DNA of 64,000 bases from contig NZ_PEFE01000001.1 in the NCBI RefSeq assembly GCF_002754315.1, forward strand, positions 2,666,001 through 2,730,000. Reading direction: 5' to 3'. Every line of letters begins with the position of its first letter. Position 1 is the first letter of the stretch. The notes beneath the pieces were generated by a model. It saw nothing but the letters and a program-made list of their open reading frames with translations. It did not search any database and was not told the origin of the DNA. Below, piece by piece: positions 1 through 8,953 of the stretch. The DNA is from Flavobacterium sp. 11. Lineage in GTDB: Bacteria; Bacteroidota; Bacteroidia; Flavobacteriales; Flavobacteriaceae. The translations under genes were made by a program, and so were the position numbers.

Positions 1-2
1 AT

Positions 3-416
3 ACTAAAGATGGAATGTATCGATTGTCAAATCATTGGGGACGATTGGCGAACAGTAAATGGCGTTTAGAACCATTAGAACCAGAAACCGATTCTAAAAT
101 AAAGTTAGGTTTTGCACCTTGGACTAATTTTTATCCTGACAATGCTCTCGATGAATTATATTATTTAGAGGCAAATTATCTAAAGAAAACGGTTAATTAT
201 CAGCATAAAAAGAATCCAAATTATGATAATAAAGCCATTCTTAGAACTAGTTTTGAAACCACAAAAAGAATTAAGCAAGTTCGTAATTTATTTACGCTGA
301 CTTCTTGGGCTAAGTATTTTGATTATGAGAATTTGGATATTTTAAGAAAAAAAATCATAGAAAAACTAATCTTTACCAATAAATCATTGGAAGAAATAAA
401 AAGAGAATTGAAATAA
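3..416 (+). CDS. Unrecognised protein, C-terminal part (5' end outside window)
   Basis: The frame is already open at the left edge. The first in-window ATG is at 15, but the codons before it are also open (…T-K-D-G-M-Y-R), so the true start probably lies outside. The visible part is about 137 residues, lysine-rich, with a W/R-rich beginning (NHWGRLANSKWRLEP) and a helical, charged C-terminal half ending in TAA at 414-416. There is no signal peptide or membrane segment in the visible part. I do not recognise the family. It converges on the response regulator gene, whose end lies 33 bp downstream. Confidence 0.7.
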   Translation, partial: TKDGMYRLSNHWGRLANSKWRLEPLEPETDSKIKLGFAPWTNFYPDNALDELYYLEANYLKKTVNYQHKKNPNYDNKAILRTSFETTKRIKQVRNLFTLTSWAKYFDYENLDILRKKIIEKLIFTNKSLEEIKRELK

Positions 417-449
417 AGGTGAGTAATTATTTATTCAAATAGCTGTCTT

Positions 450-857
450 TTAATCATTCGAAGTAATTAATTCTAAATCATTCATGGTGACCGGTTTAGA
501 TAAGTAACCTAAAATATCAGAATACGTTTTTGATTTGTTTTTGTCCTCAGTGGCAATAGAAGAACTTACAATATATACGATGATGTTTTTGCTGAATTTA
601 GATTTTAGCAGTCCCATTTTTTCCATGAATTCCCATCCATCCATAATTGGCATATTAATATCCAATAGGATTATGTCTGGAAGTACGTCAGTATTATCCG
701 GTTTATTATGTACTGTATCATGCAAAGCATCTATTGCTTCTTTTCCATTTTTGAAAGAAGTAATGGTTGAAAACATTTCAGATCTTTGAATGATTTTATT
801 GATGATGATTTGATAAATTGCATCATCGTCGATTACCCAGATTGCTTTTTTTGTCAT
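450..857 (-). CDS. Single-domain response regulator
   Basis: A 135-residue receiver domain with no output domain. The acidic pocket is D10-D11-D12, the phospho-acceptor is D66 in LLDINMP, and the conserved lysine is K120 in YLSKPV. It is the size expected for a CheY/Spo0F-like regulator, as often found beside Bacteroidota hybrid or PAS-rich kinases. Its ATG overlaps the end of the upstream kinase gene by 4 bp (854-857), so the two are probably translationally coupled and form a pair. With no DNA-binding domain it presumably acts by protein contact or in a phosphorelay. The signal and target are not visible. Confidence 0.93.
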   Translation of the reverse strand: MTKKAIWVIDDDAIYQIIINKIIQRSEMFSTITSFKNGKEAIDALHDTVHNKPDNTDVLPDIILLDINMPIMDGWEFMEKMGLLKSKFSKNIIVYIVSSSIATEDKNKSKTYSDILGYLSKPVTMNDLELITSND

Positions 858-3697
858 TGGATATAGATTTTAAATGTTGTTCCTATATTGGGTTCACTTT
901 CCACAGTGATATTTCCGCCCATGGCATCAATTTGATTTTTTGTAATAAATAATCCTATTCCTTTTGAATCGGCATTATTAGTGAATGTTTTATACATTCC
1001 AAAAATTTTATCAGCATTCTTAACAAGATCTATCCCAACACCATTGTCTGAAATCTGAAGGATTTTGTTTTCGTCATCAGTTATCCACTTAATGATTATC
1101 GTGGGTTTTCGTTCTGGATGACTGTATCTGATAGAGTTAGAAATAATGTTGTAAAGGATACTTTCAAGGTATGCCGGATTATAATTTATCATGACATCAT
1201 CAGGCATAATAGTAGAAATAGAAACATCTTTTGAGCTTATTTGTTCAGAAAGCACTCTTTGAACAGTTTCTAAATATTGCTGTAAGTTTAATGATTCTGA
1301 CACCAGACCAATATTGGTTCTTATATTAATGACTTCGTTTAGGTGAATCATGGTTTCGTTTAAGGAATTCGAAACAGATTTTAATAATTGAATCATTTCA
1401 TCTTTTTCTTCTTCAGATTCCGAAGATTCTATGAGAGACATAATAGATGCGATGTTACTGGTATGCGATCTTAAATTGTGAGATACTATATAGGAAAAGT
1501 TCAGCAGTCTTTTGTTTTGCTCGGTTACTAAATTGAAAGAGTCATTTAAATCTTTCTCGGCTTCTTTTGTAGTTGTAATATCAATCATTATACCTCGCAA
1601 ACTTAGAGCTTGGTCATTTTCGGAAATTACATTTACAATATCTCTTAACCAGACAACAGCTCCATTTTTAGCAATCATCCGATATTCAAAATCATGATTT
1701 AAATTTTCTTTTGTTTTTAAAGTACAATAATCGATTGTCCACTGTCTGTCTTCCGGATGAATATGGTCTGACCAAAAAGTTTTACTCGACAGCCATTCTT
1801 CTGCGGTATAGCCTAATATTTTTTCGGCTTTTTGACTTATAAAATTAAAGGCAAATGTTTTAGCATCACATTCCCAAACGATTCCATCAATAGTATTTAT
1901 TAAGGACTCAATTCTTTGTTGCGATGAAAGAATTATGTTTTCGGACAATTTTCGGTCTGTAATGTCTTCTGTGGAAACTATGATTCTTTCCAATGATTTT
2001 TCATATCCCTGAATTACATTCCATCGTAAATTTACGTCACGATATTCGCCATCTTTATTTTTTATTTTAGTATCAACAATTAATTGTTTTTCACCCTGTG
2101 TTATGGCAATCAGTTGTTTTGTAAAATCGGGAATTGAATCTTTATCGATGATTTGCGAAAGATCAGAAATTAATTCTTCTTTAGTTTTAACTTTATGAAG
2201 GCGCAGGCACATTGTATTGACATCAATGATTTTCACCAGAGCAATACATTCATGAACTACATTAGGATGCATTTTTAGATAAAGAGAAACGGTCTCAGGA
2301 GTTTCATTGATAAGGTTTAATTTTTGAAGATAATTTTTAACTTTAGAAAAATCTTCTTCCCACAAAGGGATTGGTGAATCTTCAAATAGGCTTTGGAAAC
2401 GGGTTTCACTTTTTTTGATTAATTTTTGAGCTTCTTTTTTTAATGAAATATCTTCAACAATGGAGATATGGGTTGTTACTTTTTTATCTTTTTTAAAGAG
2501 TGGTGATACGGTAAGATTGATCCAGATAATTGTACCCGCTTTTGTATAATATCGTTTTTCTATAGAATACGCTGCGATTTTTCCATCCCGCAGTTTTTCT
2601 AAATTGATTAAATCTTCTTCTAAATCTTCTGGGTGGGTTATCGATTGAAAATTTCTCTCTTTCATTTCTTGCTCTGAATACCCCAATAATTTACAATACT
2701 GGTTATTTATCTCAATAAAATTACCTGTAAATGAATCGATATGCGCTATCCCTACAGCTGCCTGATCAAAAATAGCCTCAAATTTTATTTCAGAATTAAA
2801 AAGTTTTGTGGCTTGAATGTTTACCAGAGATTGCAGTTCTTCTGGGATTTTTAATAAAGTATAAATTAACACACCAAAAAGTGCCGCTAAAATCAGACCT
2901 ATAATGCCGGGGATTATAATTTGGGCATAAAAATAATTCTGATGTTTAGATATTAAGTATAATTTCCAGTCTCCATCAGGAATAGTTGTAGAGATATTGT
3001 ATTTTTTAGAAAAATCACTTTTGTTGGGCAAGTAAAAAACTTCCTTTTTGGTGACTATATTTTCCTTTGAAAACTGAAAATAATATTTTGAATCATCAAC
3101 AACAGTATTAATTCCGGAAGATTTTAATAAATTTTCTAATTTAATAACTACAGCAGAAAATCCCCAAAACTTATTATTCTGAAAAACAGGAAATCTACCA
3201 ACAATTCCCATTCCGCCTTGTTTGAGTTTTAAAGGACCAGCAAAATACATTTTTTGAGAGGCAACAGACTTCAAAGCTTCCTCTCTAAGATTAGGAGTAG
3301 TCAAGATATTTAAATTCATTGCTGCTTCGTTACCCTTTAATGGATAAATATATTTTATTACTCCATTAGGAACCAGTTGCACTGCACTGATGCTGTTATT
3401 TGATTCCATTAGTTTCTTACCTACATAGTCAAAGTTTTCAGGGATACCTTTATCATTAATGGTTAATGCTAATGTTAATGTAGTTGTGTAACAATTTTTT
3501 AGCGACTGCTCTAAATTTTGATTAACAATATGCATTATATTATTCATTTCTCGTTGCTCATCCTCTTTTATAAGCTGATATTGCTGATATACTAGAAATC
3601 CTACAACATAGCTAAGAAACAAGAAAGTTATGAAGCCTGTTATTTTGGGCTTATTTAAGAACCAACTGATAAATTTAGAGTATTTTTTATTGTCCAT
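854..3697 (-). CDS. Membrane sensor histidine kinase, CHASE-like sensor + multiple PAS
   Basis: 947 residues. TM1 is at about 17-38, followed by an extracytoplasmic CHASE-like sensor (about 40-255) and TM2 at about 260-285. Three PAS-type segments follow (about 305-420, 430-590 and 605-715), each closed by PAC-like endings such as VEDIS, STEDITDR and MIDIT. The dimerisation/phospho-acceptor helix is at about 735-800 with the H-box core SHNLRSH, and the HATPase domain is at about 830-947 (N-box NIISNSIRYSHP, G-boxes DNGVGID and KGIGLFI). It should autophosphorylate on the H-box histidine and pass phosphate to the overlapping receiver gene. The ligand cannot be read from sequence. The start ATG at 3697 gives a short basic N-terminus right before TM1. 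Confidence 0.93.
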   Translation of the reverse strand: MDNKKYSKFISWFLNKPKITGFITFLFLSYVVGFLVYQQYQLIKEDEQREMNNIMHIVNQNLEQSLKNCYTTTLTLALTINDKGIPENFDYVGKKLMESNNSISAVQLVPNGVIKYIYPLKGNEAAMNLNILTTPNLREEALKSVASQKMYFAGPLKLKQGGMGIVGRFPVFQNNKFWGFSAVVIKLENLLKSSGINTVVDDSKYYFQFSKENIVTKKEVFYLPNKSDFSKKYNISTTIPDGDWKLYLISKHQNYFYAQIIIPGIIGLILAALFGVLIYTLLKIPEELQSLVNIQATKLFNSEIKFEAIFDQAAVGIAHIDSFTGNFIEINNQYCKLLGYSEQEMKERNFQSITHPEDLEEDLINLEKLRDGKIAAYSIEKRYYTKAGTIIWINLTVSPLFKKDKKVTTHISIVEDISLKKEAQKLIKKSETRFQSLFEDSPIPLWEEDFSKVKNYLQKLNLINETPETVSLYLKMHPNVVHECIALVKIIDVNTMCLRLHKVKTKEELISDLSQIIDKDSIPDFTKQLIAITQGEKQLIVDTKIKNKDGEYRDVNLRWNVIQGYEKSLERIIVSTEDITDRKLSENIILSSQQRIESLINTIDGIVWECDAKTFAFNFISQKAEKILGYTAEEWLSSKTFWSDHIHPEDRQWTIDYCTLKTKENLNHDFEYRMIAKNGAVVWLRDIVNVISENDQALSLRGIMIDITTTKEAEKDLNDSFNLVTEQNKRLLNFSYIVSHNLRSHTSNIASIMSLIESSESEEEKDEMIQLLKSVSNSLNETMIHLNEVINIRTNIGLVSESLNLQQYLETVQRVLSEQISSKDVSISTIMPDDVMINYNPAYLESILYNIISNSIRYSHPERKPTIIIKWITDDENKILQISDNGVGIDLVKNADKIFGMYKTFTNNADSKGIGLFITKNQIDAMGGNITVESEPNIGTTFKIYIQ

Positions 3698-3985
3698 TTG
3701 TGCTAGTTGGAGAGATAGGGAAAGCTTAATTTTTTAATAAATAAATATAGATAAAAATAATAGAACACCATAATTTTTTAGTATTATAGTTAAAATCTTA
3801 GTTTTTAGCCTTTTAAAATGTCTTAAATGATTATTAATATTCATTGTCGTATCAAAAATTATATAAAAACTAATTTTTTTAACAAAAAGTACAATGTCTT
3901 GTTAAAAAAATTGAAATAATCAGAGAAGTATAAAAGGGAATTAAATCAAGTTTTTCAAAATGTTAAACTCTCCAATTAAAAACAA

Positions 3986-4015
3986 TTTGAATTTGAATAA
4001 ATAACCCGAACTTTG
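3986..4015 (+). promoter_or_regulatory. Bacteroidota-type promoter
   Basis: TTTG at 3986-3989, an 18-bp spacer, then GAACTTTG at 4008-4015, which matches TAnnTTTG at all fixed positions but one. It would start transcription about 45 bp before the small gene at 4066. The rest of the 3698-4065 intergenic region is AT-rich and holds nothing else I can identify. Confidence 0.45.
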
Positions 4016-4065
4016 CAGGAGTTCTCAGATTAGATATTTAATTTGATAATTTTAAAAAAAATGAC

Positions 4066-4218
4066 ATGGGTAGAAATAACGAAAGAAATATAAAAAAGCA
4101 CAATGACAAGTTGCATAAAGCGCAAGACAAAGTCAAACAAGCAGAAATGTTGCGCAAAGAAAAACTAAAACAAATCACCAAAAAGTTTAACGAGACTAAG
4201 GATTCAGAAAATAATTAA
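4066..4218 (+). CDS. 50-residue basic protein, unrecognised
   Basis: An uninterrupted 50-codon frame from ATG 4066 to TAA 4216-4218, ending 2 bp before the next ATG, which suggests a two-gene operon. The protein is highly charged and predicted helical (MGRNNERNIKK… and LRKEKLKQ), with no cysteine or membrane segment. A second ATG at 4061 is out of frame and stops after ten codons. Its codon use and spacing look like a real small gene, but I do not recognise the family. It could be a nucleic-acid-binding or ribosome-associated peptide, which is only inference from charge. Confidence 0.55.
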   Translation: MGRNNERNIKKHNDKLHKAQDKVKQAEMLRKEKLKQITKKFNETKDSENN

Positions 4219-4220
4219 AG

Positions 4221-4451
4221 ATGGAAAACAATAAATTTGCGGATCTAAAAAAAGGTGTTCAGGAAATAATTGATTTGATTGCGAGTAGAAATGGTAAAGA
4301 GGCTAATAATAAATTAGTCGAAGTCAGTGAAGATTTAGATGAATTGCTGGACTTTGCAGAAGAAGATGAAGATCTAATTGAAATTAGTAAATATCAGGTA
4401 CTATTGAATCAATTGCAACAAAAGATAATTGCACTTGACGGACAATTGTAA
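4221..4451 (+). CDS. 76-residue acidic helical protein, unrecognised
   Basis: A small protein with an amphipathic, acidic central part (VSEDLDELLDFAEEDEDLIE) and a glutamine-rich C-terminal helix. It has no signal peptide or cysteines. It follows the 50-residue basic gene after 2 bp and precedes the YchJ-like gene by 30 bp. The basic/acidic pairing of the two neighbours could reflect an interacting pair, but nothing in the sequence proves it. No family assigned. Confidence 0.7.
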   Translation: MENNKFADLKKGVQEIIDLIASRNGKEANNKLVEVSEDLDELLDFAEEDEDLIEISKYQVLLNQLQQKIIALDGQL

Positions 4452-4481
4452 CGTATAGCATTAAATAGTTTTTGATATAAA

Positions 4482-4865
4482 ATGACAAAGATAAAATGCC
4501 ATTGTGGTTCTCAAAAAAACTTTGATGAATGTTGTGAACTATTTATTAATGGAACTGAAAAAGCAACAACAGCTTTAGAGCTAATGCGTTCCCGTTACTC
4601 GGCTTACGTTACTCATGCCGCTGATTATTTATTGGCAACAACCCATATTTCAGAGCGAAAACAGTATTCGAAAACTGAAATTCTAAATTGGGCAACTTCA
4701 AATCAATGGCTTCAATTAGAAATTATTGAGGCTACAGAAAATACAGTAGAATTTAAAGCTTATTTTTTGGACAACAAACTACAAAAACAAATTCACCACG
4801 AATTTTCTACTTTCAAACTCGAAAACGGAAGTTGGTTTTATGTCGACGGAAAGTTTTTTGATTAG
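4482..4865 (+). CDS. YchJ-family (UPF0225) SEC-C metal-binding protein
   Basis: 127 residues. The N-terminal SEC-C-like zinc motif is C7-x-C9 … C17-C18 (CHCGSQKNFDECC), followed by the family signature LMRSRYSAYV and an NTF2-like/YchJ middle domain with W-rich segments. The length is about what is usual for the family when only one SEC-C motif is present. Function in the family is poorly defined; it is a cytosolic zinc-binding protein. It stands last in a short plus-strand run. Confidence 0.85.
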   Translation: MTKIKCHCGSQKNFDECCELFINGTEKATTALELMRSRYSAYVTHAADYLLATTHISERKQYSKTEILNWATSNQWLQLEIIEATENTVEFKAYFLDNKLQKQIHHEFSTFKLENGSWFYVDGKFFD

Positions 4866-4971
4866 TTTCTTTTCTAATAAAATCCAGCTTACATCTTGTC
4901 TTTATGTTTTAACTAAAAATTAGTAAACGTTTGTATAGACAACATTTTAAAATGATGTAATTTTAAAGTCT

Positions 4972-6090
4972 ATGAAAAATGACAATAAAAAAGGATTTTA
5001 TTTCAAGCAATACGAAGCCCCATTTCAATCTCCGTTTGATAAACTCTTTGGTATTTTCAAAGAGTTAATTACACACACTTCAGGAGATTTTGATGAAGCA
5101 GTCGACTGGTTGCGGGAATTAGACAAAGAATATAAACTCACCGATGAACACTACACAATCGATGATTTTATTGAAGATTTAAAGAAAAAAGGTTACATAC
5201 GCGATGAACTCAAAGACGATGGAACTTCTGGAATTGGCATTACTGCGAAAACAGAACGCGCCATTCGGCAACAAGCTTTAGACAATATTTTTGGCAATTT
5301 AAAACGTTCTGGAAGTGGCAATCACAAAACAAAACATTCTGGAAACGGTGATGAACACACTGGCGAATTTCGGGAATTTCATTTTGGTGATGGACTCGAA
5401 AGAATTTCGTTGACCGAAAGTTTGCGTAACGCCCAAATCAATAATGGAGTAGCAGATTTTATGTTGACCGAAAATGATTTGGTTGTTGAAGAAACGCAGT
5501 ACAAATCCCAAATGAGTACTGTTTTGATGATTGACATCAGCCACAGTATGATTTTGTATGGCGAAGATAGAATTACACCAGCTAAAAAAGTAGCAATGGC
5601 TCTGGCTGAATTGATTACGACCCGTTATCCAAAAGATACTTTAGATATTTTAGTTTTTGGAAATGACGCTTGGACGATTGCAATTCGGGATTTACCGTAT
5701 TTGAAAGTTGGTCCGTTTCACACAAATACGGTAGCAGGTTTGCAGCTGGCGATGGATTTACTCCGCCGAAAACGAAACACTAACAAACAAATTTTCATGA
5801 TTACGGATGGAAAACCAAGTTGTGTACGCGAAAAAGACGGTTCCTATTATATGAACAGCAATGGACTTGACGAATATATTGTTGATAAATGCTACACTCA
5901 AGCGCAACAAGCCCGAAAATTACACATTCCAATAACTACTTTTATGATTGCCAGTGATCCGTATTTACAGCAATTTGTCAACCGTTTTACAGAAGCCAAT
6001 CAAGGAAAAGCGTTTTACACGGGATTGAAAGGCTTAGGAGAAATGATTTTTCAAGATTATGAAGCAAATCGAAAGAAGAGAATTAAATAA
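4972..6090 (+). CDS. VWA-domain protein of the CoxE/MoxR-associated type
   Basis: 372 residues. The N-terminal 150 residues are charged and basic, with a G/H/K-rich linker at about 112-130. The von Willebrand A domain covers about 180-370. Its MIDAS is visible as D188-I-S190-H-S192, with a later T-D-G-K (ITDGKP). There is no signal peptide, so it is cytosolic. The next gene encodes a MoxR-type AAA+ ATPase 60 bp downstream. VWA plus MoxR pairs act as chaperone or maturation devices for other complexes, with the VWA protein as metal-dependent adaptor. The client is not apparent here. Confidence 0.88.
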   Translation: MKNDNKKGFYFKQYEAPFQSPFDKLFGIFKELITHTSGDFDEAVDWLRELDKEYKLTDEHYTIDDFIEDLKKKGYIRDELKDDGTSGIGITAKTERAIRQQALDNIFGNLKRSGSGNHKTKHSGNGDEHTGEFREFHFGDGLERISLTESLRNAQINNGVADFMLTENDLVVEETQYKSQMSTVLMIDISHSMILYGEDRITPAKKVAMALAELITTRYPKDTLDILVFGNDAWTIAIRDLPYLKVGPFHTNTVAGLQLAMDLLRRKRNTNKQIFMITDGKPSCVREKDGSYYMNSNGLDEYIVDKCYTQAQQARKLHIPITTFMIASDPYLQQFVNRFTEANQGKAFYTGLKGLGEMIFQDYEANRKKRIK

Positions 6091-6150
6091 GTGATCAGTA
6101 TTCAGATTTTAGTGTTCAGTTGATCACATAAATAACAATAAAGTAAAAAA

Positions 6151-7614
6151 ATGAAAATAGAAAATATAAAAACACTCGGAGAATTAAAAAAATCAGGTTA
6201 CGAAAGTAAAGGCATTAAAGATGAATTGCGTTCCAACCTCAGAGAAAAAATAAAATCGGGAAAACCAACATTTGAAGGCGTTCACGGTTTTGAAAATACC
6301 GTAATTCCAGAATTAGAACGAGCGATTTTATCTAGACATAATATTAATTTATTAGGACTTCGCGGTCAAGCCAAAACCAGACTGGCGCGTAAAATGATTG
6401 AATTACTCGACGAATACATTCCGTTTGTGACTGGTTCGGAAATTAATGATGATCCTTTAAAACCAATTTCGCGTTTTGCCAAAGATATAATTGAAATCAA
6501 AGGCGATGAAACTCCAATTTCGTGGTTGCACAGAAGCGATCGTTTTTTTGAAAAATTAGCTACACCAGATGTTACCGTTGCGGATTTAATAGGTGATGTC
6601 GATCCTATAAAAGCAGCAAATTTGAAACTGTCTTATGCTGATGATCGTGTGATTCATTTTGGGATGATTCCAAGAGCGAATCGTTGTATTTTTGTAATCA
6701 ATGAATTACCGGATTTACAGGCGAGAATCCAAGTAGCGTTGTTTAATATTCTCCAGGAAGGTGATATACAAATTCGTGGTTTCAAATTAAGAATGCCACT
6801 AGACATGCAATTTGTTTTCACCGCAAACCCGGAAGATTATACCAATCGTGGCAGTATTGTAACACCATTAAAAGACAGAATAGGTTCCCAAATCTTAACG
6901 CATTATCCAGATACAATAAAAATTGCGAGAACTATTACGGAGCAAGAAGCTAAACTGGATGCAGTACAAAATGATATGGTTTACGTTCCTTCTTTGGCAA
7001 GGGATTTATTGGAACAAATCAGTTTTGAAGCAAGAGAAAGCGAATATATTGATAACAAAAGTGGCGTGAGTGCCCGATTGAGTATCACGGCTTTTGAGAA
7101 TTTATTAAGCACAGCAGAAAGAAGAGCCTTGAAGTCTGGAGCAGATAAAACTACTTTGCGTTTGTCTGATTTTATGGGAATTATTCCTGCCATTACTGGT
7201 AAAGTAGAATTGGTTTATGAAGGAGAGCAGGAAGGAGCGGCTGCTGTGGCGCAGCATTTATTAGGTGATGCCATTCATACTTTTTTCCCTGCTTATTTTC
7301 CAAAAATTGAGAAATTAGAGAAACAAGACGAGAAAACACCTTACACAGATATCATTGAATGGTTTTTTGCTGAAAGTGGTTTCGAATTATTGGATGATTG
7401 TTCCGATGAGGAATATGAAAGAATCCTTGGAAGTATTGTGCCACTTGAAGTTTTAATCAAGAAATACCAACCGCAATTGGAAAAAGAAGATAAATTTTTC
7501 ATGAAAGAATTTATTCTTTGGGGATTGGTAGAATACAAGAAACTGAGCAAAGACCGTTTCTCCGAAGGCTATCAGTTCAAGGATATTTACGGAAGCTTTA
7601 TCAGTAAATTATAA
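6151..7614 (+). CDS. MoxR-like / Mg-chelatase-type AAA+ ATPase
   Basis: 487 residues. Walker A is at about 69-77 (GLRGQAKTR). Walker B is atypical, with N-E in the segment FVINELPD at about 181-188. Sensor-1 asparagine lies in FTANPEDYTNRG, and an arginine-finger region follows (PLKDRIGSQI). This resembles the ChlI/BchI-like and MoxR clade. It presumably remodels a client together with the VWA protein encoded just upstream. A strong terminator follows directly. Confidence 0.88.
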   Translation: MKIENIKTLGELKKSGYESKGIKDELRSNLREKIKSGKPTFEGVHGFENTVIPELERAILSRHNINLLGLRGQAKTRLARKMIELLDEYIPFVTGSEINDDPLKPISRFAKDIIEIKGDETPISWLHRSDRFFEKLATPDVTVADLIGDVDPIKAANLKLSYADDRVIHFGMIPRANRCIFVINELPDLQARIQVALFNILQEGDIQIRGFKLRMPLDMQFVFTANPEDYTNRGSIVTPLKDRIGSQILTHYPDTIKIARTITEQEAKLDAVQNDMVYVPSLARDLLEQISFEARESEYIDNKSGVSARLSITAFENLLSTAERRALKSGADKTTLRLSDFMGIIPAITGKVELVYEGEQEGAAAVAQHLLGDAIHTFFPAYFPKIEKLEKQDEKTPYTDIIEWFFAESGFELLDDCSDEEYERILGSIVPLEVLIKKYQPQLEKEDKFFMKEFILWGLVEYKKLSKDRFSEGYQFKDIYGSFISKL

Positions 7615-7620
7615 GTATTT

Positions 7621-7654
7621 AAAAGGGTTTGGATTCATTTCTAAACCCTTTTTT
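7621..7654 (+). terminator. Rho-independent terminator after the MoxR-type gene
   Basis: A perfect 10-bp stem, AAAAGGGTTT (7621-7630) with AAACCCTTTT (7643-7652), 12-nt loop, followed by T residues. It begins 6 bp after the stop codon at 7612-7614. Confidence 0.85.
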
Positions 7655-7783
7655 CTTATAATTTATTACAATGAAAAGAATGAATTAGAAATAAATAATT
7701 TTATTTATTTCATAATCAGTCTCTAACGGTTTTTATTAGTCTACCTTGTCCCGTTGGCCGTCTAAGCAGTCAATAAAACAGAC

Positions 7784-8377
7784 ATGGAAAATAGCTTTGA
7801 AGCTTTGATTGCTACTTATATTGAAAATAAGGTAGGTATATCCGAACATTTTTTGAGTACCAATTTGGCCAATAATCTAAAACAAAATTTGATTGTTTTG
7901 AATCAGAAGAGTCTGTTGATGGAAGCAGGAATCGGTAATTCTGAGAAAGTTTCTTATGATGGCGCGATACGAAGTGATTCTATTTATTGGTTGGATAAAA
8001 AGCACAACAACGCATTCGAAAACGAATTTTTTGCGCAAATAGAAGCATTTATTATCTATCTGAACCAAAGCTGTTATGCCGGAATAACGGGTTATGAATT
8101 TCATTATTCGTTGTATGAATCGGGTGATTTTTATTTAAAGCATTTGGATCAATTCAAAAACAATCCCAGCCGAAAATACTCTATGATTAGTTATTTAAAT
8201 AGCAATTGGCAAGAAAGTGACGGTGGCGAATTGCTGATTCATCAAGCAGATAACAATCAAAAAATTGCTCCTACACAAGGAAAAACGGTTTTCTTTAAAA
8301 GTGATGAACTGGTTCACGAAGTTTTGCTAACCCAAAATACCAGAATGAGTATTACAGGTTGGTTGAAAAGTGATTAA
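7784..8377 (+). CDS. 2OG-Fe(II) oxygenase (prolyl-4-hydroxylase-like)
   Basis: 197 residues. The facial triad is visible as H120-x-D122 (KHLDQF) and H178 (LVHEVL). R187 (NTRMSITGW) is the likely 2-oxoglutarate anchor. The double-stranded beta-helix core covers about 100-195. This is the SM-20/EGL-9/P4H-like type, a cytosolic dioxygenase that hydroxylates a protein or small molecule; the substrate is unknown. It is a single gene, with its own start 130 bp after the upstream terminator, converging on the 2H phosphoesterase gene (5 bp apart). Confidence 0.87.
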   Translation: MENSFEALIATYIENKVGISEHFLSTNLANNLKQNLIVLNQKSLLMEAGIGNSEKVSYDGAIRSDSIYWLDKKHNNAFENEFFAQIEAFIIYLNQSCYAGITGYEFHYSLYESGDFYLKHLDQFKNNPSRKYSMISYLNSNWQESDGGELLIHQADNNQKIAPTQGKTVFFKSDELVHEVLLTQNTRMSITGWLKSD

Positions 8378-8382
8378 TTTTC

Positions 8383-8943
8383 CTAAAAAAGTGTTCCCTG
8401 TATACCTTCGATTTTTGGATTGTTGTTGAATTTAAAGGAATCAGTTACTACAAACTGTTTTATAGTATCATCAAATTTTCGCAAAACAATAGTATCACAT
8501 AAAAAAGAAGTGTTTATTGTCGTAAATAAGTGTTTTGCTATTTCAAGATTTTCAGGTTTAAGTTTGCGGCCAATTGATATATGAGGATTACTACTTTTTT
8601 CCATTTTTAGGGAACGAAGCGATTGAGTAACTTTTTTCATTATCACTTTTAGCTTGATTTTGGAATCTTCATTGGGAGTAATAACAAAAGCGCCATTGGA
8701 ATATGAATCAAAATCATTCAGGTAAACTTCAAAAGGTTCAAAAGAATCACATAACAGGTTTAGTTTATTTTTGATAATTTCAATTGAAGTTTCAGTAGCT
8801 ATGAATTCACAAATCGTAATATGAGCCACAGAATTTTTACTGTTAAACCAGCCCACTTCCTCGGCCAATTGTTCTTTCACCGATTTAACTAAAGCAATAA
8901 CTGCTTCCGAAGGATATATCGCAACAGAATATTGTTTTTCCAT
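8383..8943 (-). CDS. 2H phosphoesterase (2'-5' RNA ligase / CPDase-like)
   Basis: 186 residues with the two signature H-h-T/S-h motifs, H41-I-T43-I and H121-I-S123-I, spaced as in the 2H superfamily. There is no signal peptide. Members ligate or hydrolyse 2'-5' RNA bonds or cyclic phosphates; which applies here cannot be decided. It lies 10 bp downstream of the saccharopine dehydrogenase-like gene on the same strand and is probably cotranscribed with it. Confidence 0.87.
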   Translation of the reverse strand: MEKQYSVAIYPSEAVIALVKSVKEQLAEEVGWFNSKNSVAHITICEFIATETSIEIIKNKLNLLCDSFEPFEVYLNDFDSYSNGAFVITPNEDSKIKLKVIMKKVTQSLRSLKMEKSSNPHISIGRKLKPENLEIAKHLFTTINTSFLCDTIVLRKFDDTIKQFVVTDSFKFNNNPKIEGIQGTLF

Positions 8944-8953
8944 ACCTTACCAT

